Source of the DNA: Nocardioides sp. Iso805N
Lineage (GTDB): Bacteria > Actinomycetota > Actinomycetes > Propionibacteriales > Nocardioidaceae
Assembly (NCBI RefSeq): GCF_000364605.1
Contig: NZ_KB822575.1
Coordinates: 11,581-48,226 of the forward strand
Direction of reading: 5' to 3'
Length of the DNA stretch: 36,646 nt
Of the stretch, positions 1 to 9,242 are shown in pieces (the first letter of the stretch is position 1; the number at the start of each line of letters is the position of its first letter). The notes below the pieces were generated by a model that worked only from the letters and a program-made list of their open reading frames with translations, was not told the origin of the DNA and ran no database searches. The translations under genes were made by a program, and so were the position numbers.

Positions 1-1212
1 GATGCCGCCCTGAGTCAGGCGGTCGATGCGAATCCGATCTTCCTCTCCACCACCGACAAAGCCGCCGCGCTGCTGGCACTGACGCGGCTCGAAGCACGGC
101 TCGCCGAGCTGCGGCTGCGGGTGATGGCCGCCAGCCGGGACGTGGCCGAGGAGATCGGTGCACGGGATGTGGCGTCGTGGCTGGTCGCCCAGGAGGTCGT
201 CGACAGCCGGGCCGCGCACGCGGCGCTCGCCCTGGCGCGTGGGTTGGAAGGGCGGCCGGTGGTACGGGCCGCGTTGGCCGAGGGTCGGTTCGGTGTGAAG
301 CATGCCCGGGTGATCCTCGACGGGCTCGCCGCACTGCCCGACGACCTACCCGACGGCGTGATCGAGAAGGCCGAGGCGCACCTGTGCGACCTCGCCGGCC
401 AACACCGCCCCAAAGACCTACGCCACCTCACCCACCACCTCCTCGAGGTCGTGGCACCCGAGATCGCAGAAGCAGCCGAAGCCCAAGCCATCCGCCGACT
501 CGAAGAAGCCGCCCACGCGAAAGCGACGTTGTCGATCAGCGACCACGGCGACGGGATGACCCGCATCCACGCGATCGTGCCCGAAGCCGTCGGTGAGCGG
601 TTGCGGACGCTGTTGGAGGCCTTCGCTCAGCCAAGGGTTGCCGCGCTGGAGGCCGACGGCAAAGTGCGTCCCCGCAACCGGCTGTTCGCCGACGCGTTCG
701 CCCAGTTGCTCGAATGTGTGCGCGGCGACGGGGTTCCGGCCCATGGCGGGGACACCACCACCATCATCGTGGCCATCCCGCTAGACCAGCTGCGCAGCGA
801 GCTCGGCACCGCAAGCCTCGGTCAGACCCCGATCTCCGCGGGCGAGACCCGGCGGCTGGCGTGCACCGCCGCGATCATCCCCTACGTGCTGGGCGGAAAG
901 TCCGAGCCGTTGGACCTCGGCCGAGCCAGACGGCTGTTCTCACCGGCCCAGCACAAAGCGTTGAAGGTCAGGGACCGGCACTGCCGAGCCGAGGGCTGCA
1001 CCGTCCCCGCGACCTGGTGCGACGCCCACCACGACAATCCCTGGAGCCGAGGCGGACCCACCGACCTGACCAACGCCGCCCTCCTCTGCGGCCACCACCA
1101 CCGCAAAGCACACGACACGACGTACGAGACCATCCGACTCCCCAGCGGCGACTACCGCTTCCGCCGCAGAGTCCAGACGCCGCGCCTTGACCTCAGAGGG
1201 CTCGCGTCGTGA
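1..1212 (+). CDS. DUF222 / HNH endonuclease domain protein (5' end outside window)
   Basis: The frame is open from the first base, so the start lies upstream and about 403 codons are visible. The N-terminal two thirds is the Ala/Arg/Glu-rich helical DUF222 region found in many actinobacterial paralogues. The C-terminal part is an HNH nuclease module: CTVPATWCDAHH (about 998-1033), then an N-P-W-S-R-G-G loop, and finally the LLCGHHHRKAHD segment near 1081-1112. It therefore has the conserved His pair, the Asn and the final His expected for a metal-dependent DNA-cleaving beta-beta-alpha fold. The family is often multicopy and linked to mobile DNA, and its physiological role is mostly unknown. 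The ATG at 121 lies inside the conserved domain and is unlikely to be the true start. The next gene converges on it from the opposite strand after 53 nt. Confidence 0.88.
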   Translation, partial: DAALSQAVDANPIFLSTTDKAAALLALTRLEARLAELRLRVMAASRDVAEEIGARDVASWLVAQEVVDSRAAHAALALARGLEGRPVVRAALAEGRFGVKHARVILDGLAALPDDLPDGVIEKAEAHLCDLAGQHRPKDLRHLTHHLLEVVAPEIAEAAEAQAIRRLEEAAHAKATLSISDHGDGMTRIHAIVPEAVGERLRTLLEAFAQPRVAALEADGKVRPRNRLFADAFAQLLECVRGDGVPAHGGDTTTIIVAIPLDQLRSELGTASLGQTPISAGETRRLACTAAIIPYVLGGKSEPLDLGRARRLFSPAQHKALKVRDRHCRAEGCTVPATWCDAHHDNPWSRGGPTDLTNAALLCGHHHRKAHDTTYETIRLPSGDYRFRRRVQTPRLDLRGLAS

Positions 1213-1265
1213 CACCCGAGACGTCGCCGCATGACCGTCGAGTCGGAACCCGCGGCCAGCAGCGA

Positions 1266-1835
1266 TCAGCCGCGCACCGGCGGGATCGGCGACGGGTTGC
1301 TGAGCACCGAGAGCCTCTCGACTGCCGGCGCCTGCAGCTCCCAGTCCCAGGTGTCGGCGGCAACCGTTGCGGTCATGAGCAGGCTGGGGCGCAGCTTGCC
1401 GCCGAGCCCCTGCCAGACGTCCCGCGGACCGAGCTGACCACCGAGCGAGAGGCTCACCGACGAGCTGAGGCCCTCCGGAGCGACGCGCTCGGGCAGCGTC
1501 GCCGTACCTGCCAGGAGGCTGACCACGCTGCTGAGCAGCTGATGCTCGTCGCGCGGGCTTCCGGCCCAGGCACTGACCAGGTAGCCGAGCTCGATCATCG
1601 GCTGCGGACGGCGCTGGTAGGCGGGGCCACCCTCGACGCTGCGCATGACCGGCGCACGGCCGGGCTGGCTGCTGCGGTCGACCTGGTAGAGGAAGACATT
1701 CACGGTCAGACGGGACAGCGTCGCCGCCCACGAGTCGTTGGGTGTCTCGAAGCTGATATCGCCCACATGCTCCGGGAAGGGCAGGCCCTCCCGGAGGAGT
1801 CGCTCGAGACCCTGGTCGACCTCACTGATGAACAT
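1266..1835 (-). CDS. DUF4255 (Pvc16-like) protein, lone copy
   Basis: This 189-residue protein opens with MFISEVDQGLERLLREGLP and continues with an ISFETPNDSW segment and a VNVFLYQV strand. That is the layout of DUF4255/Pvc16_N proteins: a helix pair, a strand, then an 'x-NxFLY' strand. In extracellular contractile injection systems (Afp/PVC type) this family supplies the protein thought to cap or terminate the tube and sheath. No sheath, tube, baseplate, spike or AAA+ gene lies nearby: the neighbours are an HNH nuclease (convergent) and a PAP2 enzyme (divergent). The start is supported by GGAGG about 4 nt upstream of the ATG. There is no signal peptide or membrane segment. Family assignment is by recognition of the N-terminal pattern, and the role of a lone copy is unknown. 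Confidence 0.72.
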   Translation of the reverse strand: MFISEVDQGLERLLREGLPFPEHVGDISFETPNDSWAATLSRLTVNVFLYQVDRSSQPGRAPVMRSVEGGPAYQRRPQPMIELGYLVSAWAGSPRDEHQLLSSVVSLLAGTATLPERVAPEGLSSSVSLSLGGQLGPRDVWQGLGGKLRPSLLMTATVAADTWDWELQAPAVERLSVLSNPSPIPPVRG

Positions 1836-1881
1836 GACACCTCCGCGGTCGCACTCTAGGGTGGCCCGTCACATGGCCGGG

Positions 1882-1899
1882 CGAGTTTGGCCAAACTCG
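1882..1899. promoter_or_regulatory. 18-bp perfect palindrome, probable operator
   Basis: CGAGTTTGG is followed directly by its exact reverse complement CCAAACTCG. It lies in the 109-nt divergent gap between the DUF4255 gene (start 1835) and the PAP2 gene (proposed start 1945). Flanking GGC and a CGCC offset by one base extend the symmetry. Perfect symmetry with no spacer suggests a dimeric repressor site of TetR or MarR type rather than a terminator, because no T-tract follows and neither gene ends here. Confidence 0.55.
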
Positions 1900-1930
1900 T
1901 CGCCGACTCGGGCTCCCACCCGCATCCCCG

Positions 1931-1936
1931 TACCAT
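1931..1936 (+). promoter_or_regulatory. Possible -10 element for a leaderless PAP2 transcript
   Basis: TACCAT matches the TAnnnT core of an actinobacterial -10 element. It ends 8 nt before the GTG at 1945, so transcription could begin at or within a base or two of the start codon. No ribosome binding site precedes that GTG, and leaderless mRNAs are common in actinobacteria. No convincing -35 is visible. Confidence 0.3.
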
Positions 1937-1944
1937 TGCCGACC

Positions 1945-2994
1945 GTGGGTGCCGCACGTGTCGAGAGTCTGCCGTCGGCGACAGCCCCCTCCCCGCAGCC
2001 CTCGCTCCCCCGGCTCGCACCGGCGGTGTGGACGATGTGGGGCGTGGTCGTCGTCTTCGGCCTGATCGCGCTCTTCTGGTCCCATCACGTCGACGTCCCG
2101 ATGCGCGATCCGCACGGGAAGATGTTCGCCAAGAAGCTGCTGGGCGCGGTCTGGTTCTTCGCGGTCCTGGCCGTGATCGACATCGTGATCCGCTGGTGGC
2201 GCGCCGGCCGCAGCCGCGCCGCGGCTCGCGACGTCGTACGCCGCCGGCTGGCTCCCACCCGACTGGCGCTGGTGGCCTCGGCGTTGCTCGCCTACCACCT
2301 GGTCTACCTCTTCTACCGCAACCTGAAGAACTGGGTCGCCTTCCAGACCCCGCACGACGACTGGATGCTGCGCTTCGACCGCGACCTGTTCGGCGGCCAC
2401 AGCCCCGCGGTGCTGCTGCACGACCTGCTCGGCACCGATGTCGCTGCCCACCCGCTGGCGTTCTTCTACAAGATCTTCACCTACGTGTGCACCTTCGCCG
2501 TGGTGGGCTGCCTGGCGTTCCTCGACGATCTTCGCCACGCCCACGTGATGGTGATCGCGGGCATGTGGACCTGGATCCTCGGCACCGCGTCCTACTACCT
2601 CGTGCCCACGTTGGGACCGGTGTTCTCGGCGCCGCAGGAGTTCGCCGGGCTGCCGCACACGGCGGTGACGACGATGGTGATCGACAACATCAAGGACCGG
2701 GAGTTCTTCCTGGCGCACCCGCACGACCCCAGCGCGTTCGTCGGCATCTCGGCCTTCGCCAGCCTGCACGTCGGCTTCACCACCACCGTCCTGCTGACGA
2801 TGATCTACCTGCGCAAGCGCCTGCTCGCCTGGCTCACCGGCCTCTACCTCATCCCCGTCGTGATCGCCACGGTCTACTTCGGCTGGCACTTCACCCTGGA
2901 TCTCGTCGGCGGTGTGGCCATCGCGGCGATCTCCGTCTGGATCGCCCACCTGACCGTCTACCGACGCTTCGGCGGGAGACAGGTCCGACCGTGA
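1945..2994 (+). CDS. PAP2-superfamily membrane enzyme, Aur1/Ipt1-like
   Basis: The predicted protein has 349 residues and about six or seven membrane segments. It carries the two C-terminal PAP2 signatures in the form used by inositolphosphotransferase/Aur1-type members: ASLHVG (His275) in place of PSGH, and GWHFTLDL, the H-x3-D motif (His315, Asp319). The classical N-terminal KxxxxxxRP motif is absent, as in that subgroup. Such enzymes act on lipid- or polyprenyl-linked phosphates at the outer membrane face. The frame is open upstream to about 1738, but that extension is Arg/Pro/Ser-rich and antisense to the DUF4255 gene. GTG 1945 is preferred, and ATG 2035 is an alternative. Its stop overlaps the next start by 4 nt (GTGA), so the two genes are translationally coupled. 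Confidence 0.8.
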   Translation: MGAARVESLPSATAPSPQPSLPRLAPAVWTMWGVVVVFGLIALFWSHHVDVPMRDPHGKMFAKKLLGAVWFFAVLAVIDIVIRWWRAGRSRAAARDVVRRRLAPTRLALVASALLAYHLVYLFYRNLKNWVAFQTPHDDWMLRFDRDLFGGHSPAVLLHDLLGTDVAAHPLAFFYKIFTYVCTFAVVGCLAFLDDLRHAHVMVIAGMWTWILGTASYYLVPTLGPVFSAPQEFAGLPHTAVTTMVIDNIKDREFFLAHPHDPSAFVGISAFASLHVGFTTTVLLTMIYLRKRLLAWLTGLYLIPVVIATVYFGWHFTLDLVGGVAIAAISVWIAHLTVYRRFGGRQVRP

Positions 2995-4778
2995 GCAGCG
3001 TCGATGTCGGCGTACCCCGCGTCAGTCCCAAGGGGCGACTGATACACGACGCCCGGGCGCAGACCGTCGGCCTCACCTTCCTGGTCTCGACCGTCCTCCT
3101 GCTGATCTGGCGCTTCGGACTCTCGACCACCGGCGGCGACATCGCCGCTCAGGACGCCTGGGCCGAGTTCGCGCGGCTGCACCCGGGCAGCGCCTACAAC
3201 CTCAGCTGGTACGGCGGGATGCACCCCGTCTCCTACAGCGTCATCTCGCCCTACCTGATGGCACTGATCGGCGTCCGTACGACGCTGGTGCTCTCCAGCA
3301 TCGGCGCCGCCACCCTGACCGCGCTGCTGCTGGTCCAGCTGCCCGAGGTGAAGCGTCCGCTGTGGCCCTCGCTGGCGGCGGCGCTGGCGCTCACCGCCAA
3401 CGCCGTCTCCGGGCGGGTGACCTTCGCGCTCGGCATCATGTTCGCGCTCGCGGCGCTCGGCGCCGTGGTCGCCTGGCCAGAGTCGTGGCAGCTGGACCAC
3501 CGGCGCCGTCGAGTGCTCCAGGGCGTGGTCGCCGTGGTGATGGCGACGCTGTCCACCTTCGGCAGCCCGGTGGCAGGCTTCTTCCTCGGCCTGGTGGCCG
3601 CCGCCCTGTGGCTGTGCCGTCGCCGACGCGCCGCCTACGTGCTGGGCATCCCTCCGGTGCTCGTGGTCATCGTCAGCGCGCTGGTCTTCCCGTTCGGCGG
3701 CAAGCAGCCGATGCACTGGTACTCCGCGATCCTCCCGGTCGTGCTGGCCCTCGCCGTGTGGCTGGTCACCCCGTCCAGCTGGCGGGTGGTGCGGCTGACC
3801 GCACTGATCTACATCGCCGCGGTGCTGTTCGCCTGGCTGGTGCCCAGCCCGATCGGCACCAACGTGGTGCGGCTGTCGCTGGTCTTCGGCACCTCCGCCC
3901 TGCTGGCGCCGTTGTGCGCCGGCGTGGACCGCAACCCGCTGGCGTTCCTGCGCTGGGTCCCGCGCCGGCTCCTCATCGTGTGCGCGATCCTGACCAGCCT
4001 GATCTGGCAGGGCGCGGTCGCCACGGTCGACTACGTCCACGAGCGGCCGGACGCGGCCTGGCGCTACGACATCAATGCCCTGCTGCACCAGTTCGCCATC
4101 CGCGGCGCCAAGCTCGGGCGCGTCGAAGTGGTGCCGTCGCGATCGCACCGGGAGTCCTCCGCTCTGGCGCCGTACGCCAACCTGGCGCGGGGCTGGAACC
4201 GGCAGGCCGACCTGGAGCGCAACCCGCTCTTCTACGACACCAAGAACCCGCTCACCGCCGACACCTATCGCGCCTGGCTGGACCGCTGGGCGGTGCACTA
4301 CGTGGTGCTGCCGCCGGGCGAGCCCGACGGTGCCGCGAAGGCGGAGGCCGCGCTGGTGCGCAGTGACCTGCCCTACCTCAAGCCGGTCTGGTCCAACCAG
4401 GACTGGAAGCTCTATCGCGTCCTGGATCCGACCCCGCTGGCCGATCCTCCTGCGACCGTCACCTCGTTCACCGCGACCGAGATCGTGGTCTCGGTGCCGC
4501 GCAAGGCCACAGTGCTGCTGCGGGTTCCGGCCTCGCCGTGGCTCTCGGTCGTCGACCTGCGCGGTCACGCCGTCCCGGCTCCGCAGAGCCAAGACGACGA
4601 CGCGGACCCGGTCAACATCTACGGTTGCCTCACCGAGCTGCACGAACCGGTCGTCTCCGGGCAGCCCACCGACGTCTGGACGGTGCTGCACGCCCCCAGC
4701 GCCGGCACGTATCGGATCGCTGCGCCGTACAAGATCCCGCGGGGTACGGCGTGCCCCGACGACCTGGCCAACCCGTGA
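2991..4778 (+). CDS. Large polytopic membrane protein, candidate GT-C-type glycosyltransferase
   Basis: The protein has 595 residues. About ten or more hydrophobic segments fill residues 25-340, followed by a hydrophilic domain of about 250 residues (345-595) with many short beta-like stretches. The first long loop carries acidic residues (GGDIAAQDAW, Asp50 and Asp55) and the LSWYGGMHPVSYS segment. One short membrane segment, an acidic first external loop, many further helices and a C-terminal extracytoplasmic domain is the layout of polyprenyl-phosphate-sugar GT-C enzymes. Relatives are often labelled MFS transporter by automatic annotation, but no MFS motif A is seen. Translational coupling to a PAP2 enzyme fits lipid-linked sugar chemistry. 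The function is an inference and substrates are unknown. The start is the GTG that overlaps the upstream stop. Confidence 0.62.
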   Translation: MSSVDVGVPRVSPKGRLIHDARAQTVGLTFLVSTVLLLIWRFGLSTTGGDIAAQDAWAEFARLHPGSAYNLSWYGGMHPVSYSVISPYLMALIGVRTTLVLSSIGAATLTALLLVQLPEVKRPLWPSLAAALALTANAVSGRVTFALGIMFALAALGAVVAWPESWQLDHRRRRVLQGVVAVVMATLSTFGSPVAGFFLGLVAAALWLCRRRRAAYVLGIPPVLVVIVSALVFPFGGKQPMHWYSAILPVVLALAVWLVTPSSWRVVRLTALIYIAAVLFAWLVPSPIGTNVVRLSLVFGTSALLAPLCAGVDRNPLAFLRWVPRRLLIVCAILTSLIWQGAVATVDYVHERPDAAWRYDINALLHQFAIRGAKLGRVEVVPSRSHRESSALAPYANLARGWNRQADLERNPLFYDTKNPLTADTYRAWLDRWAVHYVVLPPGEPDGAAKAEAALVRSDLPYLKPVWSNQDWKLYRVLDPTPLADPPATVTSFTATEIVVSVPRKATVLLRVPASPWLSVVDLRGHAVPAPQSQDDDADPVNIYGCLTELHEPVVSGQPTDVWTVLHAPSAGTYRIAAPYKIPRGTACPDDLANP

Positions 4779-4779
4779 C

Positions 4780-4819
4780 GAAAGGGTCCTCCGTGCCGGT
4801 CGGCGCGGAGGACCCTTTC
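4780..4819. terminator. Strong bidirectional hairpin terminator
   Basis: A 14-bp perfect stem (4780-4793 with 4806-4819; arm GAAAGGGTCCTCCG) encloses a 12-nt loop that can itself pair GCCG with CGGC. It begins 2 nt after the membrane-protein stop codon and lies 28 nt from the stop of the convergent pntB gene. It is well placed to end transcription from both sides. Confidence 0.85.
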
Positions 4820-4847
4820 TCGCGGGTACGCCGGTTCGTGTCGTCCC

Positions 4848-6338
<1,491 letters not shown>

Positions 6339-6340
6339 GG

Positions 6341-7906
6341 TCAGTTCCCCTTCGCGGTGGTGCTGGATCCGAACATGGCGAGCATGCGGCGCGTCACCGC
6401 GAAGCCCCCGAAGACGTTGATCGAGGCGAGCAGGATCGCGACCCCTGCCAGGGCCTGGATCGCGTGGTTGTCGTGGCCGACCTGCAGCAGGGCGCCGACG
6501 ACGATCACCCCCGAGATGGCGTTGGTCACCGACATCAGCGGGGTGTGCAGCGCGTGCGCGACCTTCCCGATCACGTAGTAGCCGATCACGATCGAGAGCA
6601 TCAACACCGTGAAGTGCTGCGGGATCGGATCCGGCGCTGTCGCGTTGACGAAGAAGAAGATCACCAGTCCTGCAACGACCAGGCCCAGCTTGGTGGCCGC
6701 CGACATCGACGGCTTGGCCGGCTTGGCCTCGACAGGCGTCACCGCAGTTGCGGGTGCCGCGCTGACCTGGACCGGCGGCGGGGGCCAGAGGACCTCCCCA
6801 CCATCGGGGCCGGCATGGGTCACCGTCAGACCACGCTGGACCACATCCTCGAAGTCCAGGACCAGCACCCCGTCCTTGCCCGGGGTGAGCAGCTTCATCA
6901 GGTTGACCAGATTGGTGCCGTAGAGCTGCGAGGCCTGCGCAGGCAGGCGACCCGCCAGATCGGTGTAGCCGATGATCGTGACCCCACCCGGCGTGGTGAC
7001 CACCTGCCCCGCCACCGAGCCCTCCACATTCCCACCCTGCGCAGCCGCCATGTCCACCACGACCGAACCCGATCGCATCGCCGCCACGTCCGCGGCGGTC
7101 ACCAGCCGCGGCGCGGGCCGGCCCGGGATCAACGCCGTGGTGATCACGATGTCTACATCCGCGGCCTGATCGGAGTAGAGCCGCGCCGCGGCCGCGTCAT
7201 AGGCCTGCGAGGTCGCCTTGGCATAGCCGTCGGAGGAGACCTGCTGCTCCTCGGCCGGCACCACCACCGGCAGGTACTCCCCACCCAGCGACTTGACCTG
7301 ATCGGCCACCTCCGGCCGCGGGTCGGTGGCCCGCACGATCGCGCCCAACGAGGACGCCGCACCGATTGCGGCCAACCCCGCCACCCCGGCACCTGCCACC
7401 AACACCTTGGCCGGAGGGACCTTGCCCGCAGCGGTGACCTGACCGGTGAAGAACCGACCGAAGTGGTGCGCCGCCTCGATCACCGCGCGGTAGCCCGCGA
7501 TGTTCGCCATCGAGGACAACACGTCCAGCGACTGCGCCCGACTGATCCGCGGCACCGCATCCATCGCCAAGGCCGTCACACCGTGCGCCGCCAACGCGGC
7601 CAACAGCTCCGGGGACTGCGCAGGTGCCAACAACCCGGCCACCGTCGTCCCCGGCCGCAACCGGTCCACCTCGGCGATCGTGGGCCCGTTGACCCCGAAG
7701 ACCACCTCCGCGCCCCACGCCTCGGCCGCCGAGCCGACCCGCGCGCCGGCCTCGACGTACGCCTCATCGGCGAAGCTGCTCAGCGCACCCGCACCCGCCT
7801 CGACCACGACCTCATAGCCCAGACCGAGCAACTGCCTGACCGTGGCCGGCGTCGCCGCCACACGCGTCTCCCCGGGATGGGTCTCCCGGATCACTCCGAT
7901 CAACAT
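6341..7906 (-). CDS. pntA: NAD(P) transhydrogenase subunit alpha
   Basis: The protein has 521 residues and joins the NAD(H)-binding domain I (residues about 1-370) to four C-terminal membrane helices (about 415-515) on one chain, as in E. coli PntA rather than the split alpha1/alpha2 form. Signatures seen are the [17 protein letters not shown] start, the [21 protein letters not shown] segment (about 122-142) and the Rossmann loop GAGVAG (172-177) followed by TDPRPEV. A Pro/Ala-rich linker precedes the helices. The frame is open to 7963, but ATG 7906 is chosen because AAAGGAG lies 6 nt upstream and the protein then begins at the family's normal N-terminus. It is the first gene of the pntAB unit and is divergent from the acyl-CoA dehydrogenase gene. 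Confidence 0.97.
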   Translation of the reverse strand: MLIGVIRETHPGETRVAATPATVRQLLGLGYEVVVEAGAGALSSFADEAYVEAGARVGSAAEAWGAEVVFGVNGPTIAEVDRLRPGTTVAGLLAPAQSPELLAALAAHGVTALAMDAVPRISRAQSLDVLSSMANIAGYRAVIEAAHHFGRFFTGQVTAAGKVPPAKVLVAGAGVAGLAAIGAASSLGAIVRATDPRPEVADQVKSLGGEYLPVVVPAEEQQVSSDGYAKATSQAYDAAAARLYSDQAADVDIVITTALIPGRPAPRLVTAADVAAMRSGSVVVDMAAAQGGNVEGSVAGQVVTTPGGVTIIGYTDLAGRLPAQASQLYGTNLVNLMKLLTPGKDGVLVLDFEDVVQRGLTVTHAGPDGGEVLWPPPPVQVSAAPATAVTPVEAKPAKPSMSAATKLGLVVAGLVIFFFVNATAPDPIPQHFTVLMLSIVIGYYVIGKVAHALHTPLMSVTNAISGVIVVGALLQVGHDNHAIQALAGVAILLASINVFGGFAVTRRMLAMFGSSTTAKGN

Positions 7907-7960
7907 GCGCGGCTCCTTTGCCGATCTCGTCCATGCGGGCGTGGTCCACGGATCATGTCG

Positions 7961-7990
7961 CAATTACGGTGGACATCCATGTGGTCTCAA
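7961..7990 (-). promoter_or_regulatory. Possible pntAB promoter
   Basis: On the minus strand TTGAGA (7990-7985) is followed after 18 nt by TAATTG (7966-7961). This would start transcription near 7954, about 48 nt before the pntA ATG. The -35 is a 5/6 match and the -10 is weak. It is noted because the CRP-like palindrome at 8018-8033 would then be centred at about -71. Confidence 0.3.
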
Positions 7991-8017
7991 TCACTGTCTC
8001 TCGCATGCCGGGAGGAC

Positions 8018-8033
8018 CGTGACGTGGGTCACG
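8018..8033. promoter_or_regulatory. CRP/GlxR-like palindrome
   Basis: CGTGA-CGTGGG-TCACG has the GTGA-N6-TCAC core of cAMP-receptor-protein-type sites (Crp in E. coli and mycobacteria, GlxR in corynebacteria), with perfect 6-bp arms (CGTGAC and GTCACG). It lies between the divergent pntA and acyl-CoA dehydrogenase starts, 34 nt before the latter ATG. It could serve either gene. Confidence 0.5.
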
Positions 8034-8066
8034 TTGCCACACCGACTCCGGAGGTAACCCGCCGCC

Positions 8067-9242
8067 ATGCCCGCACGCCATGTGGTCCCCTCGACCGAGG
8101 AGGCCGACCTCCTCGCCCTCGTTCGCCGTATCTGCACCACCGAGCTGGCCCCACGGGCCGCCGAGGCGGAGCGGAGCGAGACGTTCCCCCGCGACGTCTT
8201 CCGCCTCCTCGGTGAGACCGGCCTGCTCGGCCTCCCCTACCCCGAGCAGTACGGCGGAGGAGGCACGACCTACTCCACCTACCTGCGCGTGCTGGAGGAG
8301 ATCGGCGCGGTGTGGGCGTCGGTCGCCGTCGGTGTCTCGGTGCACGCGCTGTCCTGCTACCCGCTGCTGACGTTCGGCACCGAGGACCAACGCCGCCGCT
8401 GGCTGCCCGACATGCTCGGCGGCACGCTTCTCGGCGCCTACTGCCTCTCCGAGCCGCACGCCGGGTCCGACCCGGCCGCGATGCGCACCCGCGCGGTGCA
8501 GGACCCGGCGAGTGGCGAGTGGGTGCTCACCGGGGCCAAGGCGTGGACGACCCACGGCGGTCAGGCCGACTTCTACACCGTGCTGGCACGCACCGGCGAC
8601 GATCGGGGCGACATCTCGTGCTTCCTGGTCCCGGCGAACGCGCCCGGCCTCAGTGCTGACAGCCCCGAGCACAAGATGGGCCTGACGGGCTCCGCGACAG
8701 CCACGATGCGCCTCGACGGCGTACGCGTCCCGGACGAGCGGCTGATCGGCGGCCGCGGGGAGGGGCTCAAGATCGCCCTCGCCGCGCTCGACAGCGGCCG
8801 GCTCGGCATCGCCGCCGTCGCCACCGGCCTCGCCCAGGGCGCGCTCGACCATGCGCTGGGCTATGCCAAGGAGCGCGAGGCGTTCGGGTCGCGGATCATC
8901 GACCACCAGGGACTGGCCTTCGTGCTGGCCGACATGGAGGCCGCCGTGGTCTCGGCCCGGGCGACGCTGCAGTCGGCCGCAGCGCTGCGCGACGCCAGGC
9001 TGCCGTTCGCGCGGGAGGCGTCGGTGGCCAAGCTGGTCGCGACCGACAACGCGATGAAGGTGACCACCGACGCGGTCCAGGTCCTCGGCGGGTACGGCTA
9101 CACCCGCGACTTCCCGGTCGAGCGCTACATGCGGGAGGCGAAGGTGATGCAGATCTTCGAGGGCACCAACCAGATCCAGCGGATGGTCATCGCGCGTGCC
9201 CTCGACCGCTCCCCCGGTGGGGAGATCACGGCACTCGGTTGA
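8067..9242 (+). CDS. Acyl-CoA dehydrogenase
   Basis: This 391-residue FAD enzyme would catalyse alpha-beta dehydrogenation of an acyl-CoA thioester and pass electrons to ETF. The three ACAD domains are present in order: N-terminal helical, middle beta (CLSEPHAGSD near 126-135, then WTTHGGQADFY) and C-terminal helical. The C-terminal domain has the FEGTNQIQRM signature with Glu365 as the predicted catalytic base, plus GGYGYTRDFPVERYMREAK. Length is normal for the family. GGAGGT lies about 11 nt upstream of the ATG. Chain-length or branched-chain preference cannot be read from the sequence. The gene is single, divergent from pntAB, and its last 17 nt overlap the 3' end of the convergent lipoate ligase gene. 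Confidence 0.95.
   Translation: MPARHVVPSTEEADLLALVRRICTTELAPRAAEAERSETFPRDVFRLLGETGLLGLPYPEQYGGGGTTYSTYLRVLEEIGAVWASVAVGVSVHALSCYPLLTFGTEDQRRRWLPDMLGGTLLGAYCLSEPHAGSDPAAMRTRAVQDPASGEWVLTGAKAWTTHGGQADFYTVLARTGDDRGDISCFLVPANAPGLSADSPEHKMGLTGSATATMRLDGVRVPDERLIGGRGEGLKIALAALDSGRLGIAAVATGLAQGALDHALGYAKEREAFGSRIIDHQGLAFVLADMEAAVVSARATLQSAAALRDARLPFAREASVAKLVATDNAMKVTTDAVQVLGGYGYTRDFPVERYMREAKVMQIFEGTNQIQRMVIARALDRSPGGEITALG

Noticed and set aside
1266..1835. Evidence for a contractile injection system locus
   Set aside because: Only the DUF4255 gene is present; none of the structural genes are in the window.
1887..2990. In-frame 5' extension of the 595-residue membrane protein
   Set aside because: It overlaps the real PAP2 frame and is Arg/Pro-rich. 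The GTG at 2991 with a 4-nt overlap is the natural start.
2958..4691. Minus-strand open frame of 577 codons
   Set aside because: It is antisense to the membrane-protein gene, with Gln/Arg/Asp/Gly-rich nonsense composition and no motif.
6464..8215. Plus-strand open frame of 583 codons across pntA
   Set aside because: His/Arg/Gly-rich shadow of pntA that runs through its start region into the acyl-CoA dehydrogenase gene.
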